Position numbers and translations under genes: made by a program
Shown here: piece by piece, positions 53,253 to 62,134 of the stretch
Position numbering within the stretch: position 1 is the first letter of the stretch
Layout: each line of letters starts with the position of its first letter
The notes under the pieces: generated by a model
The model's input: only the letters and a program-made list of their open reading frames with translations
Databases searched by the model: none
Told to the model about the DNA's origin: nothing
NCBI GenBank assembly: GCA_019912965.1
Contig: JAIOHM010000215.1
Location: forward strand, 1 to 63,311
Length of the DNA stretch: 63,311 nt
Direction of reading: 5' to 3'
Source: Anaerolineae bacterium
GTDB taxonomy: Bacteria > Chloroflexota > Anaerolineae > Aggregatilineales > Phototrophicaceae

Positions 53253-54482
53253 TCAGCCAGTGACAACCTCTAAAACACGCTGTAATGTCATCAGCGCCAG
53301 CAGGCTGTGAACCCCGTGCCCTCGCTGGAACGCCAGCGACGAACGCCAATCATGAGCAAAGAATGTCGTCAGATGGGTTCCATCCATATCCAGTCCACGC
53401 CCCGGAATAGTAGCAGATACAGCATCAAAATCCCATAACGGCACGCGATAATCCGCCGCAATCTGCCGCATAATTTCATTGTTCCGGTTGCTTCCCTCGT
53501 GACGGTCGGCCTTTGTTCCGATCATCGGCACAACCCCGCTGTTGATGCAAAATTCAACAATTTCGCGCATATTCCGGTCGAACACATCTGATACCCCCAC
53601 ATCATTCGACCCCAAACGAATGAATATAAAGCTGGGGTTGTGCAGCCGGATTTCACAGGCCACCACCGTCTCACCCCCCCGGCAGAACGATTGATCCGCC
53701 CACATCGGGTCATTCACCGACCACGAATGCAAACCGCGTCGTACTGCTACACCTTGCCTGCCAAATGACCCATGAAAATAATCCACAACACCTTGCAAAT
53801 AAGCATAATTACCCAGATTGTACTGTCCCGGCTCATCAAATCGCGCCAGAAAATGTGGATTTTCGATGGTGCTGTCGCCCAGTTTGGAAAAAGCATGAGG
53901 ATTACGCCGCAAAGCTTGACCCAGCGCATAAATCGCCTGTACCCGATTGACTACCATTGGAGGCATCACCACCAGCGAGTCAATGGGTATACCCTGCAAA
54001 TCACTTGGCTCAATTGGAACCGGAAAATTTGTCAGATTATTCGACACAAGCATTTCGGGGCGTACATTTATGGCGAATGAGGCAGCATCAACTGTCGTCA
54101 CAATCGGTAGGCCGTCCGCTGGTATAGATAGAATCTGTCCCTCATAAATAGCGTCGGGGTTCATCAGATTATTGGCGGCAATGATCGACTCTGTTGTCAC
54201 ACCATAAATCAGCGAAATGCGGTACAGATTTTGCCCGCGTTCCACTGTATGCATCATTGGGATCGTTTGCGGGATACTGATCTGAACAGGTGTTGAGGTA
54301 GGAACAACACCTGTGCCTTCAACCGGGGCTGGCATTGATGGAGTGGATACAATAGTCACAGAGGATTCCGTAGGGGTCTGTAATGGATCATCAAATGGGC
54401 TGGCTGACCCGCTAACCACAACAATAATAGCGATCAACACCATCACGCCCATAACGCCAACCAGCAACCCTTTGGGATGCAT
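53253..54482 (-). CDS. Membrane-anchored LysM-SGNH/GDSL hydrolase
   Basis: A 409-residue exported protein. Residues 5-24 form a signal anchor or signal peptide, followed by a Thr/Ser/Pro-rich linker (about 30-75). A LysM domain (78-121, HTVERGQNLYRIS to GQILSIP) should bind peptidoglycan or another GlcNAc polymer. The C-terminal SGNH hydrolase (from about 178) shows block I GDS (Ser204), block III GSND (Asn293) and block V DGTH (Asp367, His370). SGNH enzymes are esterases or deacetylases, so an envelope-located polysaccharide or lipid esterase is likely; the substrate is unknown. It is a single gene on the minus strand, divergent from the NarL-type regulator, with an 81-base gap to the GT4 gene. 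Confidence 0.85.
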   Translation of the reverse strand: MHPKGLLVGVMGVMVLIAIIVVVSGSASPFDDPLQTPTESSVTIVSTPSMPAPVEGTGVVPTSTPVQISIPQTIPMMHTVERGQNLYRISLIYGVTTESIIAANNLMNPDAIYEGQILSIPADGLPIVTTVDAASFAINVRPEMLVSNNLTNFPVPIEPSDLQGIPIDSLVVMPPMVVNRVQAIYALGQALRRNPHAFSKLGDSTIENPHFLARFDEPGQYNLGNYAYLQGVVDYFHGSFGRQGVAVRRGLHSWSVNDPMWADQSFCRGGETVVACEIRLHNPSFIFIRLGSNDVGVSDVFDRNMREIVEFCINSGVVPMIGTKADRHEGSNRNNEIMRQIAADYRVPLWDFDAVSATIPGRGLDMDGTHLTTFFAHDWRSSLAFQRGHGVHSLLALMTLQRVLEVVTG

Positions 54483-54615
54483 CTCACCTGCCTTATCTGA
54501 ACATTAAAGAATCGGATGTTACATGATTGCCATACCCGCTGCCACTCCTCACCGTGACTTTCGGATGAACCATCTCCGACTTTAGGCTGAAATTCCTCGG
54601 CAGCCGACAAAAGGA

Positions 54616-54624
54616 TGTTATAGT
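54616..54624 (+). promoter_or_regulatory. Candidate extended -10 promoter element (TGTTATAGT)
   Basis: TG-T-TATAGT matches an extended -10 element 42 bases before the ATG of the NarL-type regulator gene. No clear -35 box is present at 17 bases upstream. It resembles the candidate element before the SLC13-like gene. Confidence 0.45.
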
Positions 54625-54666
54625 AAGGGCAATTTCCAGAAACAATCAGTAGAAAGCATCAATTTT

Positions 54667-55308
54667 ATGTCAATTCGCATCTTAATTGCCGACGATCACG
54701 CGGTAGTGCGTCAGGGATTACGAATGTTCTTGGGACTTGACCCCGAACTGGAAGTCATTGGCGAGGCTGTAGATGGCAAACAAGCCCTGCAAATGGCACA
54801 CCAGCTAAACCCGGATGTTGTACTAATGGATTTGCTCATGCCCGTCATGGGCGGTGTAGAAGCCACCAGCATTATCCGCCGCGAACTCCCGGATGTTGAA
54901 GTCATCGCCCTCACCAGCGTACTTGAAGATAGTTCAGTCGTCGGTGCAATTCGCGCGGGTGCTATCGGCTACCTGCTGAAAGATACCGAGTCAGATGAAT
55001 TGGTGCGCGCCATCAAGGCCGCTGCTGCTGGACAGGTACAGCTTTCTCCCAAAGCCGCTGCCCGCCTGATGCGCGAAGTCCGCGCGCCAGAAAGCCCGGA
55101 AATGCTCACCGAGCGCGAAACCGAAGTGCTCCGCCTGCTGGCTTCCGGTCAATCCAACAAGGAAATCGCCTATACCCTGAGTATTGGCGAGAAAACCGTC
55201 AAAACCCATGTTAGCAACATTCTCAGCAAGCTCAACGTCTCCAGCCGGACGCAGGCCGCCCTTTATGCAGCCCGTATCGGACTGGTCGATAACCCCGGTG
55301 GCGGATAA
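54667..55308 (+). CDS. NarL/FixJ-family response regulator
   Basis: A 213-residue two-component response regulator. The receiver domain (1-120) has the acidic pair DD9-10, phospho-acceptor Asp55 (VVLMDLLMP), Thr at ALTS and Lys in LLKDT. The LuxR-type helix-turn-helix domain (about 147-207) has LTERETEVLRLLASG and the recognition region EKTVKTHVSNILSKL. It should dimerise on phosphorylation and control transcription. The partner is almost certainly the multi-GAF histidine kinase that starts 34 bases downstream. Targets are unknown; the divergent LysM-SGNH gene is a candidate because it shares the 184-base promoter region. Confidence 0.96.
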   Translation: MSIRILIADDHAVVRQGLRMFLGLDPELEVIGEAVDGKQALQMAHQLNPDVVLMDLLMPVMGGVEATSIIRRELPDVEVIALTSVLEDSSVVGAIRAGAIGYLLKDTESDELVRAIKAAAAGQVQLSPKAAARLMREVRAPESPEMLTERETEVLRLLASGQSNKEIAYTLSIGEKTVKTHVSNILSKLNVSSRTQAALYAARIGLVDNPGGG

Positions 55309-55342
55309 TATAGATTACCTGTAACGCGACAGGGTAAAACAT

Positions 55343-58300
55343 ATGTCCACCGATACCATTCTGACTGAAGAAATCAATATTCTGTATGCTGCTTCACACA
55401 AACTGGCAAACGCCTCTACCCCTGCCGAGCAACTTGAAGCCGTAAGCGATTATGCACGGGCAACCGGCGCAGCATCGGGTATGCTGCTGTACATTGACCA
55501 TGACGAAGAAAATCAGCCTGCCTTTCAGGAAGTCGTTGCCACTTGGCTGACGGAGGGTTCACCCATTCCAGCAGGAACCCGTGTACCTGTGGCTGACCGT
55601 TTGCGGTGGATACCCACTCCCGATAAGCCACTCTTCATCAACGACACCCTGACCAGCAGTGTCGTGCCGTTAGTACCGCGAAACCGCATGTATAAGCTGG
55701 GGTATCGGGGTTGTGTCATTTTACCCTTAACCATTAAAGGGCGTTTCATCGGCATTTTGGGATTCAATTGGGTAGAACCACACGAATTTAACGAAACCGA
55801 CCGCCGAATCTATACCGCCCTCATCCAGCAAACTTCACCAGTTGTCGACTCGGTGCGCCTGTTTGAGCAAATGCAGCGCCGTGCCCAAGAATTGGAAATC
55901 GCTAAAAATGAAATTGCAATGCTCTACACGGCATCCAGCAAATTAGCGAATGCCGCGACCCCGCCTGAATTTTTGAACGCCGTCAGCGACTATGCCCGCG
56001 AGAATGGCGCGATTGCTGGTTTCATGACCTACTTTCAGGAAAATGAACCGGAACAGGCGGATTGGAGCGAAACAGTAGCCGAATGGACAGATAACGAATT
56101 TAATCTCCAGCCAGTTGGCGTCGATCATCCATTAGCCACCTTTAGTTCAAATCTCATTTGGATCGAAAGCCCGGATATACCCTTATTAATTGAAAACACC
56201 AGTCAGCCAAACGGACTGGACGAAAATGCCTTAAGCGACTTCATCAAATCGAACTATCGCAGTCTGGCGATACTACCGCTGCAAGGTCAGGGACGCTGGG
56301 TTGGCCTTATCATCTTCGCTTGGGACAAACCACAGCAATTCACCGAACGGGATCGCCGCATCTACACCGCCCTCATTCAGCAAGCCGCGCCAGTAATTGA
56401 TTCGATCCAGTTATTTGAGCAAAATCAGCGGCGAGCAGTCCGTGCCGAACACCTCCTCAAAATCAATGTGGCGCTTTCGCAGGCCACCAGCGAAGCCGAT
56501 ATTGTCGCTGCTGTTGCAGGTTATGCGCGCTTGAACGGAGGGCGCGGCATCATCCTTAACTATCTGGATGTAGTGGAAATGGATGGCAGACTGGTGCAGT
56601 ACAGCAACCCGGTTGCCATCTGGCAGGACGGCGATAACATCCCGTTCGACGAAGCCAAACATCGAACCGTTCGACTGGCAGATTTCGGTTATGCTGATCT
56701 GTGGTATCACAACCCGGAACAAGCCCTGCTGCTCGAAAACGTCAACATAGACCCGCGTATCCCGGACAAAATGCGCGAACAAATGCTGACTGCCTTACGG
56801 TCGCGTGCCATCGCCACCATCCCGCTGTTTAATGGTGGGCGCTGTCAGGGAGTGATGTCCATTTTCTGGTTTGAGCCGCACGTTTTCTCTGATCAGGAAC
56901 GTTACGTTTATACCGCCCTGATTCAGACGCTTTCAGCCGTAGTTGCCAGCCGCCGTGCCTATCTGGCCGCTGAAGAAATCCGGCGCGAAAGTGAATTCCT
57001 CTACCGGATGAGTGAGGCCATTAATGCCGCTACATCCTTCGAGGAGATTGTTCAGGCCGTCGCGGATGTGGATACCCAGTCAGAGGTGGTCTCGCTCAAT
57101 ATCTGGGAAAATTACGACTACGATACCGCCTCGTATCTGGAAATCAAAGCGGCGATACGCTCCAGAACAGAAACTTCCCGCATGATCACCCGGCGTTTTC
57201 CAATCGAATCTTTTCCGGTCGCTGACCATTTGCCACGTCAGGGGTTATGGGTGATTGAAGATACCCTCAACGACCCTCATGTTGACGAAATCACAGCCCA
57301 AACATTTACGACCTTGTCTACCCGTGCCTTAATCGGAACCCCGATCAGTGTTGGAAATCGCTGGATTGGCGGGTTTTCGTTCCACACCAGTACGCCGCGC
57401 CGTTATACCGATCAGGAAAAACGCATCGCAGCCGGCATTGGCGATCTGGTATTAGCAGCCGTTGAGCGGATGCGTCTGCAAGCCGAAACCGAAAGCGCCC
57501 GCCAGCAGGCCGAAAATGTAGCACAGGTCAATGCAGCGCTGTCGCAGTCCGCTGATGAACAGGGCATCCTCGGCGCTGTCGCCCGTATGGCCGAACGTTA
57601 TGGTGCAGCCCTTTCCATCCTCGCCTACACCACCCAAACCGACCGCATTGATATTGTTGGGCTGCGTTCAGCCGATGGCAGCAGCCCGTTACCACTAAGT
57701 TTCCTGCCGATCACATCTTTTTCCTTTGAAGACTACCCCATCCTGCAACTGGCACCCACCTATCCGGATGAAGTTTTGTTCATCGAAAACACATTGACCA
57801 GTCCTTATCTTTCAACACCAGATAACCAGACCTTCGTCAAAGCGGTAAACTGGGGAGCGGTTATCCTCATGCCGCTCAAATCAGCCGATCAGGCGCAGGG
57901 CATCTTAACTTTTGCATGGTCAGAACCCCAGGTATTCAGGAACGAAATCCGCGAACTCTTTAATGCCATCCGCCCAACAGCCGCTTCGGTCGTCACCAGC
58001 CGCCGCGCTTATCTGGCCGAACAGGAAGCCCGCCACGAAACCGAGAAACGTGCCCGCGAACTAGCCGCATTGGAAGAACGCACCCGCCTTGCCCGCGAAC
58101 TGCATGACTCCGTATCACAGGCGCTCTACGGTATCGGACTCGGCGCGCGAACCGCCCGAACCCTATTGCAGCGTGACCCTTCACGTCTCGGCGAACCACT
58201 GGATTATATTCTCTCACTGGCCGAAGCTGGGCTGACGGAAATGCGCGCCCTGATATTTGAATTGCGCCCGGAATCACTAGAGCAGGAAGGCTTGATTACA

Positions 58301-58693
58301 GCCCTGTCCAAGCAGGCATCATCGCTTCAGGCGCGGCACAACATTCAGGTACAAACCCGCTTCTGCGAAGAGCCCTTGCTGCCGCTGGATGTCAAGGAAA
58401 GTTTGTATCGCATCGCGCGCGAGGCCTTGCACAACACGGTTAAACACGCCCAGGCCACCCAAATCAATTTAGCGCTCACTCAGGAAGAACAGGGCTATCG
58501 CCTGGAAATTATTGATAACGGATTGGGCTTTGACCCATCTGGTTCATTCCCCGGTCATCTTGGGTTAAAGTCCATGCGCGAACGTACCCGCCACCTGAAT
58601 GGTACTTTCGAAATTCGCAGTGCTCCCGGCAGCGGAACGCGTATCTCGATGACCATTCCCTACAGGCAAGAAATCGAATTTGAAGACGAATAA
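55343..58693 (+). CDS. Multi-GAF sensor histidine kinase (NarX/DegS type, HisKA_3)
   Basis: A 1116-residue soluble kinase without obvious membrane helices. It has about five tandem GAF-like domains (roughly 20-180, 190-365, 375-550, 555-715, 725-890); the first two are clearly duplicated (AASHKLANASTPAEQL versus TASSKLANAATPPEFL; DRRIYTALIQQ). The HisKA_3 dimerisation domain has phospho-acceptor His921 in LARELHDSVSQALYG. The HATPase domain follows to about 1110 (EALHNTVKHAQATQ, IIDNGLGFDP, HLGLKSMRERT). GAF domains bind small ligands such as cyclic nucleotides, bilins or haem, but no Cys-based chromophore site is evident, so the signal is unknown. It forms an operon with the NarL-type regulator. 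It ends four bases from the convergent histidine kinase gene. Confidence 0.94.
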   Translation: MSTDTILTEEINILYAASHKLANASTPAEQLEAVSDYARATGAASGMLLYIDHDEENQPAFQEVVATWLTEGSPIPAGTRVPVADRLRWIPTPDKPLFINDTLTSSVVPLVPRNRMYKLGYRGCVILPLTIKGRFIGILGFNWVEPHEFNETDRRIYTALIQQTSPVVDSVRLFEQMQRRAQELEIAKNEIAMLYTASSKLANAATPPEFLNAVSDYARENGAIAGFMTYFQENEPEQADWSETVAEWTDNEFNLQPVGVDHPLATFSSNLIWIESPDIPLLIENTSQPNGLDENALSDFIKSNYRSLAILPLQGQGRWVGLIIFAWDKPQQFTERDRRIYTALIQQAAPVIDSIQLFEQNQRRAVRAEHLLKINVALSQATSEADIVAAVAGYARLNGGRGIILNYLDVVEMDGRLVQYSNPVAIWQDGDNIPFDEAKHRTVRLADFGYADLWYHNPEQALLLENVNIDPRIPDKMREQMLTALRSRAIATIPLFNGGRCQGVMSIFWFEPHVFSDQERYVYTALIQTLSAVVASRRAYLAAEEIRRESEFLYRMSEAINAATSFEEIVQAVADVDTQSEVVSLNIWENYDYDTASYLEIKAAIRSRTETSRMITRRFPIESFPVADHLPRQGLWVIEDTLNDPHVDEITAQTFTTLSTRALIGTPISVGNRWIGGFSFHTSTPRRYTDQEKRIAAGIGDLVLAAVERMRLQAETESARQQAENVAQVNAALSQSADEQGILGAVARMAERYGAALSILAYTTQTDRIDIVGLRSADGSSPLPLSFLPITSFSFEDYPILQLAPTYPDEVLFIENTLTSPYLSTPDNQTFVKAVNWGAVILMPLKSADQAQGILTFAWSEPQVFRNEIRELFNAIRPTAASVVTSRRAYLAEQEARHETEKRARELAALEERTRLARELHDSVSQALYGIGLGARTARTLLQRDPSRLGEPLDYILSLAEAGLTEMRALIFELRPESLEQEGLITALSKQASSLQARHNIQVQTRFCEEPLLPLDVKESLYRIAREALHNTVKHAQATQINLALTQEEQGYRLEIIDNGLGFDPSGSFPGHLGLKSMRERTRHLNGTFEIRSAPGSGTRISMTIPYRQEIEFEDE

Positions 58694-58697
58694 TCGG

Positions 58698-60356
58698 CTA
58701 GGTTGCAATCGGCAGGTATAAACTGAAGCAACTGCCGTGTCCAACCACACTTTCAGCCGACACACTGCCGCCCATCGCCTCGACTAATTCTTTGACCAGC
58801 GCCAATCCCAATCCTGCGTGTGAGCCGTCATCTGCCCTGCCCCGGTAAAACAATTCCCAGACGTGCGGCAAATCCTTTGGAGCAATACCCTCACCTGTAT
58901 CTTGTACATCAATCCGTACCTGCCCACCTTCTGCCGCAGCCGAAACCGCGACGATTCCACCCGGCGGTGTATGCCGAACAGCATTGTGAATCAAGTTATA
59001 CAAAATTTGTGTTAAGCGCCCTGCATCCGCCTGCACCTGCAAATCAGCTGGAAACGGAGTCGCAATCACCTGAACTTTCCCCTGATCCCACGACAACGAC
59101 TTGCTCGTCTCGACCACCCGTTGAATCACCCTCCCCACATCCACTGGAACAGGATTCAGCGTTAGCCGTCCCACTTCCGCCCGCGACAGCATAAACAAAT
59201 CATCAATCAACCCTTGCAGACGGGTAACTTCGTGCTCCACAATTTCCAAATCATGCCGCAGCGTGACGGGTGGTGTATCTCCCCAATTCATCAGTGCCGA
59301 TTCCAAATAACCGCGCATCGTCGCCACCGGAGTCCGTAATTCATGGGATACACTGGCGACCAATTCCCGCCGCGTTTGCAGCAGTTTATTCACCCTGTCC
59401 CGTTCATTTTTAAGTGCCGAAAGCGTCTGTTCCAACTGATCGGCCATCGCATTAAAATCGGCTTGCAGTTGGGCGATTTCGTCCTGCCCTTCCACCGACA
59501 CCCGTGCATCATAATGTCCCTGCCGCAAATGACTCGCGGCCCCTGCCAACGCCTCCACCCGCCGCGTCACGACTCGCGCCGTGAAATACGATATGCCACC
59601 CGAAAGCGCCACAATAACGCCCACAAAGGGAATCGCAACAATCGCTCCAAACACCAGAATCGTCAGCAGCGTAATTTGCCGGACGACCCCAACCTCAAGC
59701 GGTGTCTGCGGTTGGCTGGCTGTCAGAATGCCCTCACGGATGAGCAGCACAGCCACCACAATAACGGTTGTAATCAGTTGGGCATGGATAATCGACCACA
59801 ACAACCGCCGCTGCCGGATAGCATTCCACACCCGCCACAAATGCATCACCAGTCGCAGTGGCAAAAATGTAATCGGCACAATGATGAACAGCCATATCCC
59901 GATAGGCAGCGACTCATCCCACGCCGTTCCCTGCACCGAAACCCCGGTCACCAGCAACGCCACCCCCTGCATCGCCCCCGCCAGCAGCACCGCCCAAATG
60001 ACCTCATTTGCCAGCACACGAAAGCCATACCAACGGAGATGCCCGTCTAATTGAAAGCTGTCATCAGGCTCATCTTTTCTAGCCCCTTCAGCGGGCTTGA
60101 TTTTGGGTAGCTGCGTGGTTTTAACCCCCGGCGGAAAGTTCTGAGGAGAATAGATTGGGCGATTCTCCCCATCCATCCGCAGCGCCGCCCACAGAACACA
60201 AATCATGGAAAACCACGCCAGCATCACGCCCACCAGCATCCGGTTGGCGGTGCTGTTCATCAACAAAATCAGCAGGACAACTTCCAGTCCAACGGCCTCA
60301 ACCATCGCCCGCAGTGGATGAGCCGTCCAAATCAGTCGTGTTCGCCAACCGCCCAC
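58698..60356 (-). CDS. Multi-pass membrane sensor histidine kinase with HAMP (HisKA/HATPase)
   Basis: A 552-residue kinase. About six hydrophobic segments lie in the first 260 residues, with little predicted extracytoplasmic sequence. A HAMP domain follows (about 262-318, ARVVTRRVEALAGAA), then HisKA with His338 in SVSHELRTP, and HATPase (LTQILYNLIHNAVRHTP, DTGEGIAPKDL, GLGLALVKELV). The start is GTG at 60356 with AGGGA just upstream. The OmpR-type regulator gene ends seven bases before it, so they are a cognate pair. The ABC transporter genes upstream on the same strand suggest that the system senses a membrane stress or a transported compound; the many helices and small external loops would fit sensing within the membrane. 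Confidence 0.93.
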   Translation of the reverse strand: MGGWRTRLIWTAHPLRAMVEAVGLEVVLLILLMNSTANRMLVGVMLAWFSMICVLWAALRMDGENRPIYSPQNFPPGVKTTQLPKIKPAEGARKDEPDDSFQLDGHLRWYGFRVLANEVIWAVLLAGAMQGVALLVTGVSVQGTAWDESLPIGIWLFIIVPITFLPLRLVMHLWRVWNAIRQRRLLWSIIHAQLITTVIVVAVLLIREGILTASQPQTPLEVGVVRQITLLTILVFGAIVAIPFVGVIVALSGGISYFTARVVTRRVEALAGAASHLRQGHYDARVSVEGQDEIAQLQADFNAMADQLEQTLSALKNERDRVNKLLQTRRELVASVSHELRTPVATMRGYLESALMNWGDTPPVTLRHDLEIVEHEVTRLQGLIDDLFMLSRAEVGRLTLNPVPVDVGRVIQRVVETSKSLSWDQGKVQVIATPFPADLQVQADAGRLTQILYNLIHNAVRHTPPGGIVAVSAAAEGGQVRIDVQDTGEGIAPKDLPHVWELFYRGRADDGSHAGLGLALVKELVEAMGGSVSAESVVGHGSCFSLYLPIAT

Positions 60357-60362
60357 AATCCC

Positions 60363-61061
60363 TTAGTCCTTCGGTTGCCAGCGATAGCCAACGCCCCACA
60401 CTGTTTCGATGGCCTCGCTCAATCGACCTAATTTTTTCCGTAGCCGCAATACCGCGTTATCCACCGCCCGATCACCCTCCACATAATGCTGCCCCCACAC
60501 CGCATCCAGCAAATAATCCCGGCTGAACGCTCGCCCCGGATTTCGCATCAGCAAGTGCATCAGCGCAAATTCCGTCCGCGTCAGATCAAGCACATCGCCG
60601 TGTAAACTGACCTGATACCCCTGTGGATCAAGCCGCAGCCCTCGCCATTGCGTCGGCATATGAGAACCATCGCGGTCATTCTGTACTGTCTGCTGAATCA
60701 ATTCGTTCCGCCGGAACTGCGCCCGAACCCGTGCCAATAATTCACGCATACTGAATGGCTTCGTCAGGTAATCATCCGCCCCCAGTTCCAAGCCCAGCAC
60801 CCTGTCTGCTTCTTCATCCCGCGCCGTCAGCATCATCACAGGTGTAGCCGCCCCCTGTCGCAATCGCCGCAGCACTTCGAGTCCATCCAACCCCGGCAGC
60901 ATCCAATCCAGAATCACCAGATCAGGAATATGCTGCTCACAAAGCGTCAGAGCTGTCTCCCCATCTGGCGCATGAACCACTGTATACCCCGACGCCTGCA
61001 ATTCCCGGACGATCACCGCCGCCAAATCGCCCGCATCTTCCACCAGCAGGATAGTTTTCAT
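60363..61061 (-). CDS. OmpR/PhoB-family response regulator
   Basis: A 232-residue two-component regulator. ATG at 61061 is preferred because AGGGGG lies eight bases upstream; a GTG two codons earlier (61067) would sit only two bases from it. The receiver domain (1-120) has VEDAGDL, phospho-acceptor Asp52 (VILDWMLPG), LTARDEE and YLTKPFSMREL. The C-terminal winged helix (about 135-230) has the family pattern LDLTRTEFALMHLLMRNPGRAFSR split by its recognition helix DRAVDNAVLRLRKKLG and ends GVGYRW. OmpR-family dimers bind direct repeats about 11 bases apart, such as those found upstream of the ABC transporter operon in this window. It is followed by its kinase gene. Confidence 0.95.
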   Translation of the reverse strand: MKTILLVEDAGDLAAVIVRELQASGYTVVHAPDGETALTLCEQHIPDLVILDWMLPGLDGLEVLRRLRQGAATPVMMLTARDEEADRVLGLELGADDYLTKPFSMRELLARVRAQFRRNELIQQTVQNDRDGSHMPTQWRGLRLDPQGYQVSLHGDVLDLTRTEFALMHLLMRNPGRAFSRDYLLDAVWGQHYVEGDRAVDNAVLRLRKKLGRLSEAIETVWGVGYRWQPKD

Positions 61062-61080
61062 CCCCACCGCCCCCTAACTT

Positions 61081-61198
61081 CTAAGCCAGTAACCGATAGA
61101 AATCCACGACCCTACGAACAATGAGATCATTAAACCGCACCTGTTCAGAAACCCATAATTGGTCGTGCATCGTTGAAAACGTATCGGTTCTGGCTTAG
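61081..61198. repeat. Nested inverted-repeat element between ABC permease and OmpR-type regulator
   Basis: The outer arms are 61081-61098 and 61182-61198, complementary over 17 bases with one bulged T. Inside them CACGACC (61105-61111) pairs with GGTCGTG (61161-61167), and GAACA (61116-61120) with TGTTC (61142-61146). The whole 118-base element can fold as a long interrupted stem in RNA or as a cruciform in DNA. It lies 20 bases upstream of the regulator's ATG. It could be a structured leader, a terminator-like control element, or a small MITE-like insertion; no target-site duplication is evident. Confidence 0.6.
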
Positions 61199-61269
61199 TC
61201 AAAAATCTTACATCGCCGAGATTCAATCCCTTTCTCTGTCTTGGCGGTTCAGTTATTTCTCACCAGCAT

Positions 61270-61297
61270 GTCTGACAAAGCTTCCGCTCTGCCAGAC
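61270..61297 (-). other. 12-bp hairpin with GGAA tetraloop downstream of the ABC permease gene
   Basis: On the minus strand two 12-base arms pair completely (with two G-T wobbles) around a GGAA loop, a GNRA-type tetraloop. It starts 40 bases after the permease stop and is not followed by a T-run, so it is more like an RNA-stabilising or processing hairpin, or a weak terminator, than a classical terminator. Confidence 0.5.
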
Positions 61298-61337
61298 CCT
61301 ATGAATTTGCTAAAAGCTGAAAGCTGACCGCTAAAGG

Positions 61338-62120
61338 CTAGAGAACATCCCGCCGCGTCACATGCCACGCACCGACCACCAGCACCACCACCGCACCAAT
61401 CACGCTGATGATGACGCTCGTCAACATTACCTCACCCATCACCAACTCGCCTGTCACATTGATTCCCGTGACGAAGAAATTGGTCGGCAACGCCCAAGGA
61501 AATACCCGCAGGATATTCGGATACGGCATGAGGAACGTATTCAACAGGAAAGCCACCATCGCCATACCCACCGCTGGCCCAAAATTCGACCAGTTCATCC
61601 CTGCCCAAACCTGAATAGCGATCAACAGCCACGACGCCACATAATTCACGACCACAATACTCAGCATATCACCAATGGGAATAGCCGCCCCAAATCCCAT
61701 ATCCGGCTTGATGATGTTTAGCAAAAGTCCTGTAACGATCAACCCAATCAGAATCACCACCGAACTCAAACCGAACAAACCCAGCGAAACCACGCCCTTA
61801 GCCAAATACATCGCCTTGCGCGAAACTGGCAGCGCGAATAGATACTTCCAGCGGTTGTTCTGATGCTCCAACCCGGCCAACTGCGCCGTAACCACCGCCA
61901 CAATGAACGCCTGAATGAATCCCCACACTTGCAGCAGGCCAATCGTGGTACTCACCCATGCATTCCCCGAAGTAAATGGCCGCCCGTTGCTGATGATCGG
62001 CAGAATCAGATTCATCACCAGCACAATCGTTCCCGGCAGCACCAGCGCCGTGACCAGAATCGAATTGTGCTTCAGCTTATACACTTCCGCGCGAACAGCG
62101 CGATTCAAATCTGTATTCAT
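61338..62120 (-). CDS. ABC transporter permease (ABC-2, lantibiotic-immunity-like)
   Basis: A 260-residue membrane protein with six predicted helices and the N-terminus NRAVRAEVYKLKHNSILV that is typical of ABC-2 permeases related to bacteriocin/lantibiotic immunity subunits. A cytosolic loop carries NNRWKYLFALPVSRKAMYLAKG, the coupling region with the ATPase. The start is ATG at 62120 with AAGGAGAG five bases upstream. It follows the ATPase gene by 14 bases and forms a complete exporter with it. The neighbouring two-component genes suggest inducible defence against membrane-active compounds, but the substrate is inferred only. Confidence 0.9.
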   Translation of the reverse strand: MNTDLNRAVRAEVYKLKHNSILVTALVLPGTIVLVMNLILPIISNGRPFTSGNAWVSTTIGLLQVWGFIQAFIVAVVTAQLAGLEHQNNRWKYLFALPVSRKAMYLAKGVVSLGLFGLSSVVILIGLIVTGLLLNIIKPDMGFGAAIPIGDMLSIVVVNYVASWLLIAIQVWAGMNWSNFGPAVGMAMVAFLLNTFLMPYPNILRVFPWALPTNFFVTGINVTGELVMGEVMLTSVIISVIGAVVVLVVGAWHVTRRDVL

Positions 62121-62134
62121 GTTGTCTCTCCTTA

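Noticed and set aside
58694..58697. Possible terminator between the two convergent histidine kinase genes
   Set aside because: Only four bases separate the stop codons; there is no room for a separate hairpin, and I saw no convincing one inside the gene ends.
61062..61067. GTG at 61067 as the start of the OmpR-type regulator
   Set aside because: It lies only two bases from the AGGGGG; ATG at 61061 has eight-base spacing and gives the usual receiver-domain N-terminus.
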